A DNA stretch of 64,000 nt from Anaerolineaceae bacterium (lineage in GTDB: Bacteria > Chloroflexota > Anaerolineae > Promineifilales > Promineifilaceae): positions 1 to 64,000 of the forward strand of contig PABI01000092.1 of the NCBI GenBank assembly GCA_002699125.1, given 5' to 3'. Positions 41,716 to 49,790 of the stretch are shown piece after piece (the first letter of the stretch is position 1; every line of letters begins with the position of its first letter). The position numbers were made by a program, and so were the translations under genes. The notes under the pieces were generated by a model, which saw only the letters and a program-made list of their open reading frames with translations, was not told the origin of the DNA and searched no databases.

Positions 41716-43323
41716 TTACCAGCCAACGGCCGTTCCATCATTACGCGGCTCGCTGCCACCAATCAATACGCCGCTTTCCGGGTCGCGCACAATCACCTGT
41801 CCGCCGCCATAATGGAGCGGCTTGCCTTTTTCCCACAGCTCGTGGCCGCGCTGTTCTAAATTGTGGCGGATGTTGTCGGCAACGGCCGTTTCCAACGCCA
41901 CCTGCTTATTCTCCAGCCAGTTAAACCGGGGCGCGTCCAGCGCCGTTTGTGGATCCATGCCAAAATCAACCATATTGACACCAACCTGCAAATGGCCCTG
42001 CGGCTGCATAAAACCACCCATTACGCCAAAACTGCTCCATGCCTGCCCATTTTTGGTAATAAAGCCGGGGATAATGGTGTGATACGGCCGTTTGCCCGGT
42101 GCAGCTTCATTGGGATGCCCTGCTTCTAAACTAAAATTGGCCCCCCGATTTTGCAGCTGGACCCCCGTGTCCCCCGCGGTGATGCCGCTGCCAAAGCCCA
42201 TGTACAAACTCTGAATCCAGCTCACCATGTTGCCATTGCCATCGGCCACCGTCAGGTAAACCGTGTCACCGTGAATTTGGGGCGTGCCGGGTGTGGGCTG
42301 CAAGGCACTCTCTGGCTGGATAAGGTCGTGGCGGCTGCGTGTGTAGCTGTCGCTCAGCAATGCTTCGATGGGAACATTTGTCTGGCGCGGATCGGCGATG
42401 TAAGCGTGAGCGTCAGCAAAAGCCAGCTTGATGGCTTCGATGAGGCCATGATAATAATCGGCCGTACCGTACCCCAGTGCAGGCAAATCGAACTGTTTAG
42501 CGATGTTGAGTGCCAACAGGGCGGTAAGTCCCTGCCCATTAGGTGGAATCTCATGAAAAACAAATCCATCGCGATATTTCACGCTGATTGGGTCCACCCA
42601 TTCGGCCTGGTACGCTGCCAGATCATCTTGGGTAAGCACGCCGCCATCGGCCTGAACCGCCTCAACAATTTGGCGGCCAATGTCGCCCCGGTAAAAGGCC
42701 TCGTAGCCATGATCGGCGATGGTTTGTAAGGTGCGGGCAAATTCGGGATTTTGGAACCTTTCGGCGGCGTGCGGGGCACGGCCGTTGGGCAGCCACACCC
42801 GTCGGGAATCGGGCCAGCGGCTCATCTTTTCAGTTGAGCGCTCCCAGGATTGGGCAATGCGCTGGCTCACCGGGTAGCCGTTTCGGGCGTAAGCGATCGG
42901 CAACTGCAGCAGGGTATCTAGACCGATGCTACCAAAGCGTTCCAAGGCCAGCTGCCAGCCGCGCAGGCTGCCTGGCACCGTTACGGCCAGTCCACCAATG
43001 GACGGAAACTGCTCATGCCCTTGGCTGCGAACGAATTCGGCCGTGAGGCCTTGTGGGGCCGGGCCACTGGCGTTTAAGCCGTACAACTTTTGCTCATCCG
43101 CCAGCCAAATGAGGGCGAAGGCGTCGCCACCAATGCCGGTGGAGCAGGGTTCAACCACGCACAAGGTCGCTACGGTAGCGATGGCGGCGTCAATGGCGTT
43201 GCCGCCAGCTTTTAGCACATTGAGCCCGGCCTGCGCTGCCAAAGGCTGGCTGGTGGCAACCAAGCCATTATGAGCCACTATGTTGGAGCGTCTGCTGGGA
43301 AATTGGAAAGATTCAAAGTTCAT
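41716..43323 (-). CDS. Gamma-glutamyltransferase family protein
   Basis: The 535-residue product (ATG 43323, MNFESFQFPSRRSN, preceded by AAGGAA) matches gamma-glutamyltransferases/Ntn hydrolases: AGGNAIDAAIATVATLCVVEPCSTGIGGDAF near the N terminus, HGDTVYLTVADGNGNMVS with the expected catalytic Thr at the small-subunit start (DTVYL), and GSGI and FVL-type segments after it. No signal peptide is seen, so it is probably the cytoplasmic YwrD-like type, self-cleaving into two subunits. Substrate remains inferred. Confidence 0.9.
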   Translation of the reverse strand: MNFESFQFPSRRSNIVAHNGLVATSQPLAAQAGLNVLKAGGNAIDAAIATVATLCVVEPCSTGIGGDAFALIWLADEQKLYGLNASGPAPQGLTAEFVRSQGHEQFPSIGGLAVTVPGSLRGWQLALERFGSIGLDTLLQLPIAYARNGYPVSQRIAQSWERSTEKMSRWPDSRRVWLPNGRAPHAAERFQNPEFARTLQTIADHGYEAFYRGDIGRQIVEAVQADGGVLTQDDLAAYQAEWVDPISVKYRDGFVFHEIPPNGQGLTALLALNIAKQFDLPALGYGTADYYHGLIEAIKLAFADAHAYIADPRQTNVPIEALLSDSYTRSRHDLIQPESALQPTPGTPQIHGDTVYLTVADGNGNMVSWIQSLYMGFGSGITAGDTGVQLQNRGANFSLEAGHPNEAAPGKRPYHTIIPGFITKNGQAWSSFGVMGGFMQPQGHLQVGVNMVDFGMDPQTALDAPRFNWLENKQVALETAVADNIRHNLEQRGHELWEKGKPLHYGGGQVIVRDPESGVLIGGSEPRNDGTAVGW

Positions 43324-43371
43324 GGGGAATTCCTTAAAAATTTGTACCAGATGGTGAGCGGCAAATTTGCC

Positions 43372-43400
43372 TTGACACCGAACAGGTGTTCGTGTATACT
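43372..43400 (+). promoter_or_regulatory. lexA promoter with SOS box
   Basis: TTGACA (43372-43377) and TATACT (43395-43400) are spaced by 17 bases. Between them sits the perfect palindrome CGAACAGGTGTTCG (43379-43392), matching the Gram-positive (Bacillus-type) LexA box. LexA bound here would block RNA polymerase, giving autoregulation. Confidence 0.93.
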
Positions 43401-43510
43401 GCACCCAGAACAAATGAGCGATTGTCATAAAGTGTGCAAACTACATTTTCTTTTAGGTAGTTTATCAGATTCAGTGGTATCGCGGCATGTGTATTTAGGA
43501 GACAGGCACA

Positions 43511-44215
43511 ATGGCCAAGAAAGGTTTATCTGAACGCCAAAAGAATATTTTGGCATATATTCAAGAATACGTCGCTGAGTTTGGGCGGCCCCCTACAATT
43601 CGAGAAATTGGCAGCGCGGTAAACATTAGCTCCACCTCGGTTGTTAATTACAATCTGACAAAACTTAAAGAAAGAGGTTTGCTGGAGCGAGATGCTGAGG
43701 TGTCTCGTGGTTTGCGCTTAACCGACAAGGTTGTGGAAACGACCGGGCAGGTGCGTCAGGCTGTGAGTCAAGTCGCGGAAAAGGTGGGTACGGCCGTATC
43801 CAACATATTCCGTGTTCCGCTCGTGGGCAATATTGTGGCCGGTTCTCCAATTGAGGGAGTCAATGGTGACTTTTCCGTTTACGATGAAGACGACATGATT
43901 GAGTTAAGCACCTCCATGATTCCCGGGCGTCATGATGATTTGTTTGCTCTGCGCGTCAGCGGTGACTCTATGATCGACGCGATGGTGAACGATGGTGATA
44001 TTGTCATTATGCGCCAGGAGAATGATGCCCGAAATGGCGACATGGTTGCCGTCTGGCTTAGCGATGACACCACAACGTTGAAATATTTCTATCGTGAGGC
44101 CAACAACAAGATTCGTCTGCAACCGGCCAATCCCACCATGGAACCCATTTATGTGGACCGGGAAGAAGTGCAGGTTCAAGGCAAAGTGATGATGGTGCTG
44201 CGGAATACTGCGTAG
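43511..44215 (+). CDS. lexA: LexA repressor
   Basis: A 234-residue SOS repressor with winged helix (1-70: LSERQKNILAYIQEYVAEFGRPPTIREIGSAVNISS), linker, and S24 peptidase domain. The self-cleavage site is A110-G111; catalytic residues are S153 (SGDSMID) and K191 (TTLKYF). The linker between DNA-binding and peptidase domains is longer than in E. coli (234 versus 202 residues) and includes a TAV encoded by ACGGCCGT. GGAGACAGG precedes ATG 43511. Its own promoter carries the SOS box; recF is 8 kb downstream. Confidence 0.97.
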   Translation: MAKKGLSERQKNILAYIQEYVAEFGRPPTIREIGSAVNISSTSVVNYNLTKLKERGLLERDAEVSRGLRLTDKVVETTGQVRQAVSQVAEKVGTAVSNIFRVPLVGNIVAGSPIEGVNGDFSVYDEDDMIELSTSMIPGRHDDLFALRVSGDSMIDAMVNDGDIVIMRQENDARNGDMVAVWLSDDTTTLKYFYREANNKIRLQPANPTMEPIYVDREEVQVQGKVMMVLRNTA

Positions 44216-44233
44216 CACAAAGAATTGGTAGTT

Positions 44234-44266
44234 GATGGACGGCCGTTTCTGCCGTCCATTTTTTTT
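44234..44266 (+). terminator. lexA terminator containing the dispersed octamer
   Basis: GATGGACGGC (44234-44243) pairs with GCCGTCCATT (44251-44260) and is followed by six more T residues. The stem and loop start include ACGGCCGT at 44239-44246. Confidence 0.88.
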
Positions 44267-44315
44267 ACCAACTTTTAGAACAGATGTGCTTATTGCAGGC
44301 TCTTTGGAGCAAACT

Positions 44316-45545
44316 ATGAATGAAAGAGAAACGTGGCAAAGGATGAATAAGGAGGAGCGGCTGCGCAATCAGCTGGAGCTGCAATCCAGGCAGATTGAGC
44401 GCGTATTTTCCACACATCAGGTGTCGGCGCGGGTGGCCGGTGGGCAGGTAGAGACCCAGTCGATTCGCTTTGATCTGCAATCGCACCTGGAGTCTGGTTT
44501 GCACCGGCTGCGTGGCTTAAAGCGTGACTTGCTTTCCGTACTGGGCGTGGCCGATGTAAACCTGGTGAAGGATGAGCGTGGGCAGTGGCGGCTGGATATC
44601 GTACGGCCGCACGAGCCGCCAGTTTCTTTGCTGGATTTATTGCCATTACTGCCGGAACTGCCAGAAAGTACGGCCGTTTTAGGCATGGATGAAGAAGGCG
44701 CCCCGCTGTTGCTTCCCTTTGCTGACCCCGATATTACCCATGTGCTGGTAGCCGGATGCGAAGGCTCCGGCAAAACGTCACTTTTGCGCACCCTGGCAGT
44801 TTCGCTGGCGATGACCAATCGGCAATCCAAATTGCAGCTCCTGGTCATTGATCCAGATCGTCCCGGCAAAACTAATCGCCAACTGGCGCCGCTCATGTTT
44901 TTGCCTCATTTACTCAGCCAGGTCATTGCCGATCCGGAGGATGCCGGACAGACACTACAGATTTTAATGGATGAAATGGAACATCGTCTGAAGCACGAAA
45001 CGCTTCAGCCCACAATTGTGACGTTGATTGACAATGTGGAAGCATTATTGGGCACTTATTCAGAGGCGGTCCAGGCCGCATTAGCCGCCCTGCTGCAACG
45101 GGGTGCGGAAGCAGGTATTCATCTCGTTTTGAGCAGCAGCCATCCGACGGCCCCTTGGCTTAGCAGCGTTATGCGGGCCAATTTGCCCCTGCGGTTGGTG
45201 GGGCAGGTGCGTGATGAGGCGGAATCTTTGGCAGCAACGGCCGTTATTGGGGCCGAAGCAGATTATCTTTTAGGTGAAGGGGACTTCCTAGCCGTAGCCG
45301 ATGATAGTCAGGTTCATTTTCAGGCGGCCTTTATTGGCAACTATGATCTGCACCTCACGTTGGAGACAATTCACCGTAATCGGCCTCGTCCCTTGCTGGC
45401 GCAGCCGCTGGAGGCATTTGGCGCGCCTGAAGAGCTGCAGATGCACTGGCAGCGAGATGATGGATTCCCGCAGCAAGCGATTGTGCTGGAAGAAGATGAC
45501 GAAGATGATTCTGATCTTTATGAGGATGATTTAGAGGAGGAATAA
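44316..45545 (+). CDS. FtsK/SpoIIIE-like ATPase with degenerate Walker B
   Basis: A 409-residue protein from ATG 44316 (GGAG six bases upstream). The core (about 125-330) resembles FtsK/EssC motor domains: FADPDITHVLVAGCEGSGKTSLLRTLA (P-loop), LLVIDPDRPG, LMDEMEHRLKHE. The Walker B region reads VTLIDNVEALL, with Asn where the catalytic Glu is usual, and HLVLSSSHPT replaces the family's HLxLATQRP. ATP turnover may therefore be altered. There is no membrane domain or gamma DNA-reader; the C terminus is highly acidic (EEDDEDDSDLYEDDLEEE). A small gene follows at one base spacing. Function unknown. Confidence 0.8.
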   Translation: MNERETWQRMNKEERLRNQLELQSRQIERVFSTHQVSARVAGGQVETQSIRFDLQSHLESGLHRLRGLKRDLLSVLGVADVNLVKDERGQWRLDIVRPHEPPVSLLDLLPLLPELPESTAVLGMDEEGAPLLLPFADPDITHVLVAGCEGSGKTSLLRTLAVSLAMTNRQSKLQLLVIDPDRPGKTNRQLAPLMFLPHLLSQVIADPEDAGQTLQILMDEMEHRLKHETLQPTIVTLIDNVEALLGTYSEAVQAALAALLQRGAEAGIHLVLSSSHPTAPWLSSVMRANLPLRLVGQVRDEAESLAATAVIGAEADYLLGEGDFLAVADDSQVHFQAAFIGNYDLHLTLETIHRNRPRPLLAQPLEAFGAPEELQMHWQRDDGFPQQAIVLEEDDEDDSDLYEDDLEEE

Positions 45546-45546
45546 G

Positions 45547-45771
45547 ATGAACGTGGGCATGTTGTGGCTGGATGATGATCGCAAGCGGAGTCTGGATGAG
45601 AAGGTGAACCGGGCTGTGGAGTATTATCGCGAGAAATACGGCCGTATGCCTGAAATGTGTCTGGTTAATACGGGGATGCTTGCCGAAGAAACGCAGGTGG
45701 GGAAGGTTAGTGTGCAGCCGTTTGCCAACATCTTGCCGCACCATTTTTGGCTGGGAATGAAGCCAACCTAA
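45547..45771 (+). CDS. Small protein coupled to FtsK-like ATPase
   Basis: A 74-residue protein (MNVGMLWLDDDRKRSLDEKVNRAVEYYREKYGRMPEMCLVN). GAGGAGGAA ends the upstream gene and serves as ribosome site for ATG 45547, indicating translational coupling. No signal or known domain. Conserved-looking but unrecognised. Convergent with the next gene by two bases. Confidence 0.7.
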   Translation: MNVGMLWLDDDRKRSLDEKVNRAVEYYREKYGRMPEMCLVNTGMLAEETQVGKVSVQPFANILPHHFWLGMKPT

Positions 45772-45773
45772 GC

Positions 45774-47012
45774 TTATTCGTTTTCCTTTTCCACCATCAA
45801 AATTGAACGACTGCCCCCTTCGATGAAGGTCATGCGTGCCTGGTAAGTACGGCCGTCTGCCCCTTCAATCTCCGTCGTTACCTGCATCTCATCCCCTGTG
45901 TCCTGCAAGATAAAATCAACCGCCTCCTGATTTTTCAGCAGCTTGTTGATGGGATGCCCGACAACTTTAGCATCAGGCAGTTCAAAGACCTCACGGGCGG
46001 CCTGGTTTAGCAGCAGCAGCTTATCCTCATGATCAACCACCAAAACGGGATCATCAATTTGATCAACTACCACTGACAAGGTCACGCGCTGCTGTTCGAT
46101 GTCTGTATAAATGTTGGCGTTGTTGATGGCAATCGTGGCGTAACCGCCCAATGCGGACAGGGCACGGGTGTCATTGCTGTCAAACGAAGTTTCTTTGAGC
46201 CGGTTGGTGACGCCTAACACGCCAATGGGTTTGTTTTGCAGAATGAGCGGCACGTAAATAAGTGATTTCACCAGCAGGGCAGTATGGGTTCGCTTCCATT
46301 GCGAATCATTACCAATGGCGATGGCCCGCTTGGTTTGCAGCACTTTACCGGCCAAACTATCGTTAACGCGCTTGCGCATCGATTGGGCTTTGGAATCGAG
46401 GTTTTTGGAGGCCCGAATGTACAGTTCTCCTTGTTCCTCATCCAACAGCATAAGGGAGCCTTCTTCAGCGCCCACAACGTAAACGGCCGCTTCCACCACC
46501 CGGTGCAGCACTTCTTCCAAATCTAGAGAAGAGGCTACTGATTTGCCGACACCGTACAAAACGTTTAGTTCCTGGGCGCGCCGCTGAAGCTGGGAGTTGC
46601 TTTCCATTAATTGCTGCACCAGTTGGTCACGTTCGCGCTGCAAGCGGCTTTCGCGCAGGGCGCGGTCTACGGAGTCGCTAATTTCGTCGGCGTCAAACGG
46701 TTTAATCACGTAATCGCGAATGCCGAGACGAAAAGCGGCTACGGCCGTTTCTTCAGAACCATGTGCTGTTGCCAAAATTGCGGGGATTTCGATGCCACGT
46801 TCGCGCAGCTTTTCTAACACTTCCAGTCCAGTCAAGCGAGGCATTTGCTGATCCACAATCATCAGGTCTGGCTCTTTGGCAATTGCCATTTCCAGGCCCA
46901 TTAATCCATTGGAGGCTTGTAAGACTTCAAAGCCCTTGGGTTGTAAAATGTATTCGCAAAGGAAGTCGCGAATTTCTTGTGAATCATCAATAATCAGTAC
47001 GCGCTCGTACAT
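45774..47012 (-). CDS. REC-GAF-PAS response regulator-like protein
   Basis: A 412-residue protein with receiver domain (3-120; D54 in LMIVDQQMPRLTG, K in YVIKPFDADE), coiled coil, GAF domain (about 145-290) and PAS domain (about 305-410). There is no kinase, DNA-binding or cyclase output, so it probably acts as a sensory adaptor that passes receiver state to partner proteins. AGGAAT precedes ATG 47012. It is divergent from the peptide-binding lipoprotein gene. Confidence 0.9.
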   Translation of the reverse strand: MYERVLIIDDSQEIRDFLCEYILQPKGFEVLQASNGLMGLEMAIAKEPDLMIVDQQMPRLTGLEVLEKLRERGIEIPAILATAHGSEETAVAAFRLGIRDYVIKPFDADEISDSVDRALRESRLQRERDQLVQQLMESNSQLQRRAQELNVLYGVGKSVASSLDLEEVLHRVVEAAVYVVGAEEGSLMLLDEEQGELYIRASKNLDSKAQSMRKRVNDSLAGKVLQTKRAIAIGNDSQWKRTHTALLVKSLIYVPLILQNKPIGVLGVTNRLKETSFDSNDTRALSALGGYATIAINNANIYTDIEQQRVTLSVVVDQIDDPVLVVDHEDKLLLLNQAAREVFELPDAKVVGHPINKLLKNQEAVDFILQDTGDEMQVTTEIEGADGRTYQARMTFIEGGSRSILMVEKENE

Positions 47013-47187
47013 ATATTCCTATCCTTAACTGGGAGGTGTTAGCTTCACTATATTACTACTCGCTCCATAAGCATGCAACCACAGAAATTTACCTAATTGT
47101 ATGCGATGCTGGCTGAGAAGATGTAATTTATTTACCCAACAGCTCATTAAAAAACTTGTCACCCTGTTTTGCATGGGATAGCATGAC

Positions 47188-49065
47188 GTGGTGATAGAAA
47201 AACAACGTAACAAATACAGCACAACTTATCTTTTGAGCGTCGCCGCATTCATTATATGCGGAGTTTTGTTATTTTCGGCTTGTCAGGATAGCCAAGAAGT
47301 ACCACCCATCGTGGTCACAGAGGTTTTTAATATTGCTGGTGAGGAGCTGGTGGTAACACGCATCCTGGAGCCAACCCCCACGCCGACCATTGTTCCAACC
47401 CCTGCCTCAGAAGGTAGTTCCCCGGTCGTTTTGGACATTAGCTTTGTCCGTGAGTCGATACCAAATATCGATCCTCAGGCTACCAATGATCCCGATGGAA
47501 TCGACCTGATCGAAAATTTATTTGTGGGCCTGACGCGCTACAACCATGCGACAAACCAGGTAGATCCGGCGTTGGCGCGCGAGTGGGAGGTGTCGGGAAA
47601 CGGCCGTATCTGGACCTTCCACCTGCGCGACGATATTTTTTGGGTGCAGCCCAGCTCGCAAACCGTTGATGGCTTTGTGATTTCGGAAGCGGTGCGACCT
47701 GTGGTTGCCAGTGATATGGTGTTTGCCATTCAGCGGGCTTGTGCCCGCGAAACAGATACGCCGGATGCGTTTGTCCTTTTTCTCATCGATGGCTGTGAAC
47801 AGGTTCACCAGCAGGCCAGCGCCACACCTGCCGATTTAGAAAATATCGGGGTGCAGGCATTAAATGACACAACGTTGCAGATTAGGCTGAATCGCCCGGC
47901 GGCTCATTTTTTGACCATTACCAGCCTTTGGTTTATGCGGCCGTTGCCTCGTGAGCTGTTTGAGGTTGAAGAAGATGAGGAAGCAGTGGATACCGATGAT
48001 TGGCAAACGGCCGTTCAAGATGGGGCTCCCTTGTTAACCAGCGGTCCGTTTATGCCCTTAACTCCCAACTTCACAACATTACAGCGTAACACCTTATGGC
48101 CTATTCCCTTCCAGGGGAATACGCAAATTGTCAAAATCAATTATGTAAATACGGATGATATTGCCTTAGGATTATGGGAAGCTAAATCGCTGGATGTAAT
48201 TGATGCTACAAATGCAGATTTGACCGACGCACCGAATGCAACCTTGGAGCAATTGCAGGTGGTCAACCAACAGACTTTACTTTACTTGAACTTCAACTTT
48301 CAGAGCGGTGTTTTTAGGGAGCCTACAGTGCGCCGCGCCTTTAGTGCCGCCATTGACAGGGAAGTGTTGGTGGAGGAAGTGTACGGCGGCGATGCCGTGC
48401 CCATGCGCCATCTCATCCCGCCCGGTGTATTTGGCGCGCTGCCCGTTGATCAGGTTGGTTTGGGTTATAGTCCAGATTTGGCCCGCATACAAATGGCAGA
48501 GAGCGGTTTTGGCAGCTGCCGGTTAATGCCGGATATTCGATTCATGGTTTCCTCTTCTGACCTTTCTTTGTTGCAAGCCGAGTTAGTTATACAAATGTGG
48601 GTAGAGGAATTGGGCTGTTCGGAGAACCAATTCCAGATTGAGCAGGTGCAGTTTGGCACGCTTTTGGCCAATACGCGGGCCGATGCCGGCGCTGAACGAC
48701 CTGATGTGTGGGAATTAGCCTGGGCATCTTATTATCCCGATGCGCATAACTGGATGGGTGATCTCATCCATTGCCAGGAAAGTGAGAACCGGGAAGGACG
48801 GCCGTGTAGTGAGGTAGATACTTTGATTCAGCAAGCGGCTACTACAACCGATGCTGCCGAGAGGGAGAAGATTTATCGCCAAATTGAAAATATGTTATTT
48901 GGTGATGAAGGATTATTCCCATTGGTGCCGCTGTACGTGCGTGGTGAGCTCATCTTGGTGCAAAATTGGCTCACCTTTCCCCCGGCACGATTTGGTGGCG
49001 AACAGTATGACAGCTACGAAATTGTTGTGGATCGCAAAGAACTGGAGCGCAGTCGTTCAGGATGA
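47188..49065 (+). CDS. Peptide/oligopeptide ABC-transporter substrate-binding lipoprotein (SBP_bac_5)
   Basis: A 625-residue family 5 extracellular binding protein. The signal peptide ends in LLFSACQDS (lipobox Cys about residue 32), followed by a Thr/Pro-rich linker. The binding domain shows IDPQATNDPDGIDLIENLFVGLTRYN, WTFHLRDDIFW and VRRAFSAAIDREVLVEEVYGGDAVPMRHLIPPG, as in OppA/DppA. No permease or ATPase genes adjoin. Start is GTG 47188 or 47191. The stop overlaps rsmG by four bases (ATGA), an unusual pairing. Confidence 0.9.
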   Translation: MVIEKQRNKYSTTYLLSVAAFIICGVLLFSACQDSQEVPPIVVTEVFNIAGEELVVTRILEPTPTPTIVPTPASEGSSPVVLDISFVRESIPNIDPQATNDPDGIDLIENLFVGLTRYNHATNQVDPALAREWEVSGNGRIWTFHLRDDIFWVQPSSQTVDGFVISEAVRPVVASDMVFAIQRACARETDTPDAFVLFLIDGCEQVHQQASATPADLENIGVQALNDTTLQIRLNRPAAHFLTITSLWFMRPLPRELFEVEEDEEAVDTDDWQTAVQDGAPLLTSGPFMPLTPNFTTLQRNTLWPIPFQGNTQIVKINYVNTDDIALGLWEAKSLDVIDATNADLTDAPNATLEQLQVVNQQTLLYLNFNFQSGVFREPTVRRAFSAAIDREVLVEEVYGGDAVPMRHLIPPGVFGALPVDQVGLGYSPDLARIQMAESGFGSCRLMPDIRFMVSSSDLSLLQAELVIQMWVEELGCSENQFQIEQVQFGTLLANTRADAGAERPDVWELAWASYYPDAHNWMGDLIHCQESENREGRPCSEVDTLIQQAATTTDAAEREKIYRQIENMLFGDEGLFPLVPLYVRGELILVQNWLTFPPARFGGEQYDSYEIVVDRKELERSRSG

Positions 49066-49787
49066 CACTTTCTGCAGAATGGCATGAGTTTAGCCGGTGG
49101 GCTGATGAGTTAGGGGCTCCTTTGACACCACATCAACTGTCCCAATTTGCCCAATACCAGGCGCAGCTGCTGGAATGGAATGAACGCATGAATTTAACGG
49201 CCGTTCGCCAACCGGCAGATATTCGCGTGCGTCACTTTCTGGATTCGTTAAGTTGTGCCAGGGTGATGGGTGAGTTGAACGGCCGTTCCCTGATTGATGT
49301 AGGCAGCGGCGCAGGGTTCCCCGGTTTGCCGCTCAAGATATTATTCCCGCAGCTAAAGCTGACCCTGGTAGAAAGCGTGGCCAAAAAAGGGCAGTTTCTG
49401 CAGGCAGTCGTCGATGCCCTGGCGTTGGACAACGTCACCGTGCTGGCCGAACGAGCTGAAATGCTGGGCCAGCTGCCCCAGCACCGGCAGCAATATGATT
49501 GGGCCGTGGCCCGGGCCGTGGCAGAACTGCGTGTGCTGGTGGAATATTTGCTGCCGCTGTGCCGAGTGGGGGGCAAGATGCTGGCCCAAAAAGGGGCCGG
49601 CGTTCATGAAGAGATGGAAAATGCAGGGGAAGCAATCAAGCTGTTGGGTGGCGCTGCGCCTGAACTGGGGCAGGTTACGTTACCAGAGAGAGAGCAGCCG
49701 CACTATTTTGTGGTGGTGCATAAGTTGGGAGACACACCTGCTAAATATCCGCGTCGGGTGGGGGTGCCAGGCAAACGGCCGTTATGA
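49062..49787 (+). CDS. rsmG: 16S rRNA (guanine-527-N7) methyltransferase
   Basis: A 241-residue RsmG/GidB enzyme that methylates G527 of 16S rRNA using S-adenosylmethionine. Signature segments are YQAQLLEWNERMNLTAVR, RHFLDSL, LIDVGSGAGFPGLPLKILFPQLKLTLVESVAKKGQFL (SAM site) and YDWAVARAVAELRVLVEYLLPL. In many bacteria it sits near the origin with parAB; here it is coupled to a binding-protein gene. The ATG lies inside the upstream stop (ATGA). Confidence 0.95.
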   Translation: MTLSAEWHEFSRWADELGAPLTPHQLSQFAQYQAQLLEWNERMNLTAVRQPADIRVRHFLDSLSCARVMGELNGRSLIDVGSGAGFPGLPLKILFPQLKLTLVESVAKKGQFLQAVVDALALDNVTVLAERAEMLGQLPQHRQQYDWAVARAVAELRVLVEYLLPLCRVGGKMLAQKGAGVHEEMENAGEAIKLLGGAAPELGQVTLPEREQPHYFVVVHKLGDTPAKYPRRVGVPGKRPL

Positions 49788-49790
49788 GGG

